Shown: positions 22,854 through 27,030 of the stretch, piece after piece
Numbering within the stretch: position 1 is the first letter of the stretch
Layout of the letters: every line of letters begins with the position of its first letter
Origin: a bacterium
Lineage (GTDB): Bacteria > CG2-30-53-67 > CG2-30-70-394
Assembly: GCA_024278555.1 (NCBI GenBank)
Contig: JAJRSX010000055.1
Span: 1-27,030 of the forward strand
Direction of reading: 5' to 3'
DNA length: 27,030 nucleotides
Notes under the pieces: generated by a model
What the model was told of the DNA's origin: nothing
Databases searched by the model: none
What the model saw: the letters and a program-made list of their open reading frames with translations, nothing else
Position numbers and translations under genes: made by a program

Positions 22854-23615
22854 ATGGCCGGGGCGCTGATCACCGGGGCGGGGCGCAGGGTCGGGCGGGT
22901 CCTCGCCGAGACCCTCGCCGCCGACGGGTACGACCTGACGCTGCACCACCGCACCGCCGCCACGGAGACCGAGGCCCTCGCCGCCCGCCTCGCCGCCGAC
23001 CACGGCGTTCGCTGCGTCGCCCTCCAAGCGGACCTGGGGGTGGCGGCGGAGGCGGCCGGGCTGGTGGGGGAGGCGGTGGAGGCGATCGGCGACATCCGGC
23101 TGCTAGTGAACAACGCCTCCCTCTTCGACCCCGACACCCTGGCGACCCTGGAGGCTTCGCGGTGGGAGGCCCACATGGCGGTCAACCTTCGCGCACCGCT
23201 CCTGCTCAGTCGAGGGCTGGCGGACCACCTGGCGCCGGAGGCCACCGGCCACATCGTCAACATGCTCGACCAGCGGGTCGCCAACCTCCAGCCCGACTAC
23301 CTCTCCTACACCCTCTCGAAGGCCACCCTGGCCGCCGCCACCGAGCTGCTCGCCAAGGAGCTGGCGCCGCGGGTGCGGGTGAACGGGATCGCCCCCGGCC
23401 TCACCCTGCCGAGCGGCGGCCAGACCGACGCCGAGTTCGCCCGCGCCCAGGCCGCCTCGCTCCTGGGGTGCAACGCCACCCCGGAGCAGCTCGCCGGGGC
23501 CCTCACCTACCTCGACCACACCCCGGCGGTGACCGGCCAGATCCTCTTCGTCGACGGCGGCGACCGCTTCCGACCGGCGTCGGTGCGCCGCGTTTCGGTC
23601 CCCGAAACGCGATGA
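22854..23615 (+). CDS. Pteridine-reductase-like short-chain dehydrogenase (SDR)
   Basis: A 253-residue NADPH-type SDR. The nucleotide-binding motif is TGAGRRVG (7-14), whose double arginine favours NADPH, and NNAS lies at 86-89. The catalytic Tyr152 and Lys156 are in YLSYTLSK. The usual catalytic serine 13 residues before Tyr is replaced by Asp139 (NMLDQRV), the Asp-Tyr-Lys arrangement of pteridine reductase 1 (Asp181/Tyr194/Lys198). With PGLTLPSGGQT and VDGG near the end, it resembles bacterial PTR1/FolM-like enzymes that reduce dihydrobiopterin or dihydromonapterin. No folB or folE gene adjoins it. It is divergent from the PLD gene with 57 bases between. The ribosome binding site is weak. 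The last codons overlap a perfect hairpin. Confidence 0.87.
   Translation: MAGALITGAGRRVGRVLAETLAADGYDLTLHHRTAATETEALAARLAADHGVRCVALQADLGVAAEAAGLVGEAVEAIGDIRLLVNNASLFDPDTLATLEASRWEAHMAVNLRAPLLLSRGLADHLAPEATGHIVNMLDQRVANLQPDYLSYTLSKATLAAATELLAKELAPRVRVNGIAPGLTLPSGGQTDAEFARAQAASLLGCNATPEQLAGALTYLDHTPAVTGQILFVDGGDRFRPASVRRVSVPETR
23589..23611 (+). terminator. Hairpin overlapping the SDR stop codon
   Basis: CGCGTTTCGG pairs perfectly with CCGAAACGCG over 10 bp around the loop TCC. The right arm ends two bases before the TGA. There is no following T-tract, so it may be an mRNA-stabilising or Rho-assisted structure rather than an intrinsic terminator. Confidence 0.5.
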
Positions 23616-23709
23616 GCCGGAGGGGGGGAGATCACCCTGTCCAGCTTGTTGTCGGCGGACCAGGAGGGTGAACCTACGTTTTGTTAATCGATCCTCCACA
23701 GGTAAGACG

Positions 23710-23916
23710 ATGCAGACCACGGTCTCCAGTAAGTTTCAGGTGGTGATCCCCAAGCCCCTCCGGGAGCGGCTCGGACTGCGCCCGCAGCAGAAGCTGACGA
23801 TCTTGGAGAAGGGGGGGGATCCTCTATCCGGTCCCGGAGCATGACGTGCGATCCCTGCGGGGGATCGCACGTGGGGTCGATGCGGCGGATTACCGCGACG
23901 AGTCGGATCGTCTCCG
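23710..23916 (+). pseudogene. AbrB/SpoVT-type antitoxin, frameshifted in an 8-G run
   Basis: The frame opens MQTTVSSKFQVVIPKPLRER and continues LGLRPQQKLTILEKGG, a clear SpoVT-AbrB DNA-binding domain of the kind that serves as antitoxin to PIN toxins. After Lys34 there is a run of eight G (23811-23818). As read, the frame shifts and stops at TGA 23842-23844 after 44 residues. With seven G it would continue ILYPVPEHDVRSLRGIARGV and DAADYRDESDRL, the expected antitoxin C-terminus. That second part leads directly to the start of a truncated PIN toxin. It is either a pseudogene or a homopolymer length variant; a sequencing error in the G run cannot be excluded. AGGTAAG lies upstream as a possible ribosome site. 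Confidence 0.85.
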
Positions 23917-24048
23917 ATGGTCGTGGTCGACTCCTGCGGCTGGCTCGAGTACTTCACCGAGGGGTCGCTGGCGAAGGCGTACGCTTCATCCCCAAGGGGG
24001 GCCCGCCATAGGCGGATGCCTCTTGCGCGCTCTGCCGCGGACCGATAG
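23917..24048 (+). pseudogene. Truncated PIN-domain (VapC-like) toxin fragment
   Basis: The ATG at 23917 begins MVVVDSCGWLEYFTEG, the first strand and helix of a PIN-domain ribonuclease, including the first catalytic acid (Asp5). The match continues to about residue 23 (SLAKAYA). The remaining 20 residues are unrelated and the frame stops at 24048, so about 100 residues with the other acidic active-site residues are missing. It follows the antitoxin with an overlapping start, as in intact pairs. The stop that the antitoxin would normally use (TGATG) appears as CGATG here. The deletion ends within the leader of the next gene, whose ribosome site overlaps this stop. Confidence 0.8.
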
Positions 24049-24059
24049 GAGGGAACATT

Positions 24060-26765
24060 ATGAGCATCCGACACCTCGATTCTCTCTTCCATCCCGAGTC
24101 CGTCGCCATCATCGGCGCCACCAACCGGCCGCGCGCCATCGGCAATCTGGTGATGCACAACCTGCTGGCCGGGGGCTTCGAGGGGCCGGTGATGCCGGTC
24201 AACCCGAAGCGCCAGGCGGTGTGCGGGGTCCTCACCTATCCGAACGTCGAGAGCCTGCCGGTGGTGCCGGACATGGCGGTGATCTGCACCCCGCCGGCGA
24301 CCGTGCCGATGCTCGTCGACAAGCTCGGCGAGCGCGGCACCCGGGCGATCACCGTGCTCACCGCCGGTCTCGGGGCGGCGGGGGAAAACGGCCGCACCCT
24401 GAAGCAGGAGATGATGGCGGCGGCCCGCCACCACGGGGTGCGCATCCTCGGCTCCAACTGCCTCGGCCTCCTGGTCCCCGGCGCCGGGCTCAACGCCAGC
24501 TTCTCCCACATCGACGCCCTGCCCGGGAAGGTCGCCTTCGTCTCCCAGTCGGGCGCCCTGGGCACCGCGGTGATCGACTGGGCCGGGGCGCATGACATCG
24601 GCTTCTCCCACTTCGTCTCCCTCGGCGACGCCGACGACATCGACTTCGGCGACCTCCTCGACTACCTGGCGAGCGACGCCACGGCGCGGGCCATCCTCCT
24701 GTACATCGAGTCGGTCCGCGACGCCCGCAAGTTCCTCTCCGCGGCGCGGGCGGCGGCGCGCAACAAGCCGGTCTTGGTGGTCAAGTCGGGCCGGGTGCCC
24801 GAAGGGGCCAAGGCGGCGGCGTCGCACACCGGCGCTCTGGCCGGCTCCGACGACGTCTACGACGCCGCCTTCCGCCGTGCCGGCATGCTGCGGGTGGACG
24901 ACATCGACGAGCTCTTCGACGCGGTGGAGACCCTGGCCCGGATGCAGCCCCTGAAGGGTGACCGCCTGGCGATCCTCACCAACGGCGGCGGCCCCGGGGT
25001 AATGGCCACCGACGCCCTGATCGGCCGCGGCGGCCACCTGGCGACCCTCTCCGAGGAGACGATCGCGGCGCTCGACGCGGTCCTGCCGACCTCGTGGTCG
25101 CACGGCAACCCGGTGGACATCATCGGCGACGCGCCGCCGGAGCGGTTCGCCGAGGCGACCCGCATCCTCCTCAAGGATCCCGGTGTCGATGCCCTCCTGG
25201 TGATGCACGTCCCCACCGCCGTCTCCCTCGGGGAGCAGGCGGCGCGGGCAGTCGCCGAGGTGGCCAAGGCGAGCGAGCGCAACGTCCTTACGAGCTGGCT
25301 CGGCCAGGTGACCGCGGAGCCGGCGCGGCAGGCCTTCTCCGCCGCCGGGATCCCCACCTACACGACGCCGGACGCGGCGGTGCGCGCCTTCATGCACATG
25401 GTCCACTACCACCGCAACCAGGAGCTGTTGATGGAGACGCCGCCGTCGATCCCCGAGGGGTTCGAACCGGCGACCACCTCCGCCCGGCTGCTGGTGGAGA
25501 ACGCCCTCGCCGGTGGCCGCGACACCCTCACCGAGCCGGAGGCGAAGGCGGTCCTCGCCGCCTACGGCATCCCGGTGGTGGAGACCCACGTGGCCACCAG
25601 CCCGGAGGGGGCGGCGCGGATGGCCACCGAGATCGGCTTCCCGGTCGCCCTGAAGATCCTCTCGCCGGAGGTCTCCCACAAGTCCGATGTCGGCGGCGTC
25701 GCCCTGGAGCTGGAGAGCGGCGAGGCGGTCCGCGAGGCCGCCACGGCGATGATCCAGCGGGTCCGGGAGCTCATCCCGGAGGCGCAGATCACCGGCTTCA
25801 CGGTCCAACAGATGGCCCACCGACCGGGGGCCGAGGAGCTGATCGTCGGGATGGTGAACGACTCGATCTTCGGGCCGGTGATCCTCTTCGGACAGGGGGG
25901 GACCGCGGTGGAGGTAATCGGTGACTGCGCCGACGCCCTGCCGCCGCTGAACATGGCCCTGGCGAGCGAGCTCATCGAGCGGACCCGCGTCTCCAAGCTC
26001 CTCAAGGGGTACCGTGACCGACCCGCTGCCGACCTCGACGCCATCTGCGCAACCCTGATCCGGGTGGCGCAGCTGGTCATCGACATCCCCGAGGTGGTCG
26101 AGCTCGACATCAACCCGCTGTTTGCCGACGCCAAGGGGGTCCTCGCACTCGACGCCCGCATGCACGTTGCCGCCGCCACCGGGAAGGGGCCGGAGCGGCT
26201 GGCGATCCGCCCCTACCCGCGGGAGCTGGAGGCGACCATCCAGCTCGGCGACGAGCGCATCCTCCTGCGGCCGATCCGCCCGGAGGACGAGCCGGCACAC
26301 CAGGACTTCGTCGCCCACTGCGACCCGGACGACATCTACTTCCGCTTCTTCCGCGCCATCCGCCACATCCCCCACTCGGAGATGGCGCGCCTCACCCAGA
26401 TCGACTACGCGCGGGAGATGGCCTTCATCGCGGTGGCCGACAACGGCAAGGGCAAGACCATTGGGGTGGTGCGGGCGATCAGCGACCCGGACAACCAGAA
26501 GGCCGAGTTCGGCATCATGGTGCGCTCCGATCACAAGGGGACCGGGCTGGGCTCCGCCCTGCTCGGGAAGATCATCGACTACCTGCGCGCCCAGGGGACG
26601 CGCGAGCTCACCGCCCACGTCCTGCCGGCTAACCACGCCATGCTGTCACTCGCCGAGCGCATGGGCTTCAGCCACCACCTCCTGCCGGAGGATGAGGTGA
26701 TGGCCATCCGCCTCGACCTCACCGGCAAGCGGGCGAACGCCGCAACCACGGCGACGCAAGGGTAG
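24060..26765 (+). CDS. ADP-forming acyl-CoA synthetase fused to GNAT acetyltransferase (Pat/PatZ-like)
   Basis: A 901-residue cytoplasmic fusion. A CoA-binding Rossmann domain (about 10-135, SVAIIGATNRPRAIG) and a succinyl-CoA-synthetase-like domain (about 150-460, FVSQSGALGT) come first. An ATP-grasp domain follows (about 488-710, ALKILSPEVSHKSDVGG). The GNAT domain (about 730-880) has the acetyl-CoA loop RSDHKGTGLG. The architecture is that of Salmonella Pat / E. coli PatZ, the protein lysine acetyltransferase acting on acetyl-CoA synthetase. Unlike E. coli PatZ as I recall it, the phosphohistidine motif is kept (His256 in AASHTGALAGSDD), so the synthetase half may be active (acetyl-CoA + ADP + Pi to acetate + ATP, or the reverse). 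GGAGG precedes the ATG at 7-base spacing. It probably stands alone. Confidence 0.94.
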   Translation: MSIRHLDSLFHPESVAIIGATNRPRAIGNLVMHNLLAGGFEGPVMPVNPKRQAVCGVLTYPNVESLPVVPDMAVICTPPATVPMLVDKLGERGTRAITVLTAGLGAAGENGRTLKQEMMAAARHHGVRILGSNCLGLLVPGAGLNASFSHIDALPGKVAFVSQSGALGTAVIDWAGAHDIGFSHFVSLGDADDIDFGDLLDYLASDATARAILLYIESVRDARKFLSAARAAARNKPVLVVKSGRVPEGAKAAASHTGALAGSDDVYDAAFRRAGMLRVDDIDELFDAVETLARMQPLKGDRLAILTNGGGPGVMATDALIGRGGHLATLSEETIAALDAVLPTSWSHGNPVDIIGDAPPERFAEATRILLKDPGVDALLVMHVPTAVSLGEQAARAVAEVAKASERNVLTSWLGQVTAEPARQAFSAAGIPTYTTPDAAVRAFMHMVHYHRNQELLMETPPSIPEGFEPATTSARLLVENALAGGRDTLTEPEAKAVLAAYGIPVVETHVATSPEGAARMATEIGFPVALKILSPEVSHKSDVGGVALELESGEAVREAATAMIQRVRELIPEAQITGFTVQQMAHRPGAEELIVGMVNDSIFGPVILFGQGGTAVEVIGDCADALPPLNMALASELIERTRVSKLLKGYRDRPAADLDAICATLIRVAQLVIDIPEVVELDINPLFADAKGVLALDARMHVAAATGKGPERLAIRPYPRELEATIQLGDERILLRPIRPEDEPAHQDFVAHCDPDDIYFRFFRAIRHIPHSEMARLTQIDYAREMAFIAVADNGKGKTIGVVRAISDPDNQKAEFGIMVRSDHKGTGLGSALLGKIIDYLRAQGTRELTAHVLPANHAMLSLAERMGFSHHLLPEDEVMAIRLDLTGKRANAATTATQG

Positions 26766-26782
26766 AGGGCGGGCTTCGGTCA

Positions 26783-26819
26783 CCTCTCAGCTGTTCGCTG
26801 TTCGCTGTTCGCTGAGAGG
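26783..26819. repeat. Hairpin with three tandem CTGTTCG units
   Basis: CCTCTCAG pairs with CTGAGAGG over 8 bp. The 21-base loop is exactly three copies of CTGTTCG. It lies 17 bases after the acyl-CoA synthetase stop. There is no T-tract, so it is more likely a repeat element or a Rho-linked structure than an intrinsic terminator. Confidence 0.6.
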
Positions 26820-26902
26820 ATCAGCGGAAATAGCGATGCAGGCCAAGTACGGCGTCGCTCCACGCCTCGGCTGGGAGGTGGAGGGCTCCCGGAAGGGATT
26901 TT

Positions 26903-26998
26903 TCACCACGGAGATGGGATGAGGAGGCCGCTCTCCTCGCGAGCTCAGGTTCTAACCTGGCTCAATGCTAACCACGGGCTCGGAGCCCACAAGCAAAG
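26903..26998 (+). repeat. 96-bp structured repeat, copy 2 (leader of a truncated ORF)
   Basis: Identical to 8446-8541 except at 26910. The three hairpins are at 26921-26938, 26941-26963 and 26976-26988. The identity ends at AAGCAAAG, where the ribosome binding site AAAGGAG (26995-27001) of the following ORF begins. Upstream DNA of the two copies is unrelated apart from the TCACCAC(A/G)GAGA string. This copy is probably the intact left end or leader of the element. Confidence 0.85.
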
Positions 26999-27008
26999 GA
27001 GAGCGACC

Positions 27009-27030
27009 ATGAAGCAGGCTACCACGCAGA
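27009..27030 (+). CDS. Start of an unidentified ORF, cut by the window edge
   Basis: ATG at 27009 reads MKQATTQ to the window end. AAAGGAG seven bases upstream is a strong ribosome binding site. Seven residues are not enough to name a family. Its position directly behind the duplicated 96-bp structured leader suggests that it encodes the mobility or effector protein of that element, for example a transposase or reverse transcriptase. That is inference. Confidence 0.6.

Noticed and set aside
22797-23027. Longer start for the PLD gene (ATG 23027)
   Set aside because: The extra 77 residues are antisense to the SDR coding sequence and low-complexity; family similarity begins after 22796.
23811-23844. 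Programmed frameshift in the antitoxin G run
   Set aside because: The toxin is truncated and the antitoxin stop is also altered, so decay is simpler than a functional recoding signal.
23736-26636. 966-codon open frame on the minus strand
   Set aside because: It is antisense to the well-supported acyl-CoA synthetase/GNAT gene. The product is Arg/His/Gly/Asp-rich with no domain, which is usual for the shadow of a GC-rich gene.

Overview
The window is very GC-rich chromosomal DNA, densely packed and strongly G/C-biased at third codon positions. The gene families point to a GC-rich gammaproteobacterium: DUF3530, DUF3014, DUF748, the TIGR03545/TIGR03546 pair and a PatZ-like acyl-CoA synthetase/acetyltransferase. 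This is inferred from family distribution; there is no rRNA or other marker gene to confirm it. No prophage, CRISPR array, tRNA or rRNA was found.

Layout. 1-2553 (+): the 3' end of a sensor histidine kinase, recQ, and a possible 54-residue membrane microprotein. 2554-3158: a gene-free, repeat-rich stretch with a fossil of a duplicated hydrolase gene. 3159-6982 (-): a ClC chloride channel/transporter fused to CBS and TrkA-C domains, then a translationally coupled serine beta-lactamase-fold protein, then a DUF3530 hydrolase pseudogene with its middle deleted. 7072-8130 (+): an Old Yellow Enzyme family ene-reductase. 8131-8716: a second repeat-rich stretch. 8717-10614 (+): comM and a 74-residue protein of unknown function. 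10712-12417 (-): a LOG-family nucleotide hydrolase and a small MscS channel. 12624-16325 (-): the coupled TIGR03546/TIGR03545 pair and an OmpA-like protein with calcium-binding TSP3 repeats. 16534-17919 (-): an ammonium transporter with a strong intrinsic terminator and a candidate sigma-54 promoter. 18373-19164 (+): a DUF3014 protein. 19253-22796 (-): a DUF748 AsmA-like protein and a phospholipase-D family protein. 22854-23615 (+): a pteridine-reductase-like SDR. 23710-24048: a wrecked AbrB/PIN toxin-antitoxin locus. 24060-26765 (+): a 901-residue acyl-CoA synthetase/GNAT fusion. 26903-27030: a structured repeat leading into an ORF cut by the window edge.

Most intact genes are housekeeping or cell-envelope genes: lipid and periplasm-spanning proteins, channels, an outer-membrane protein and ammonium uptake. 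The unusual material is in the gaps. The strongest signal is a 96-bp sequence present twice, 18.5 kb apart, with one mismatch. It folds as three consecutive hairpins. In both copies it follows a remnant of the same dispersed repeat; in one copy it is the leader of a truncated ORF and in the other it abuts a 44-bp perfect palindrome. This looks like the left end of an uncharacterised mobile or RNA-guided element together with a reduced derivative. Other dispersed repeat families fill the remaining gaps, and three loci show gene decay: the DUF3530 pseudogene, the hydrolase 3' fossil, and the AbrB/PIN pair.
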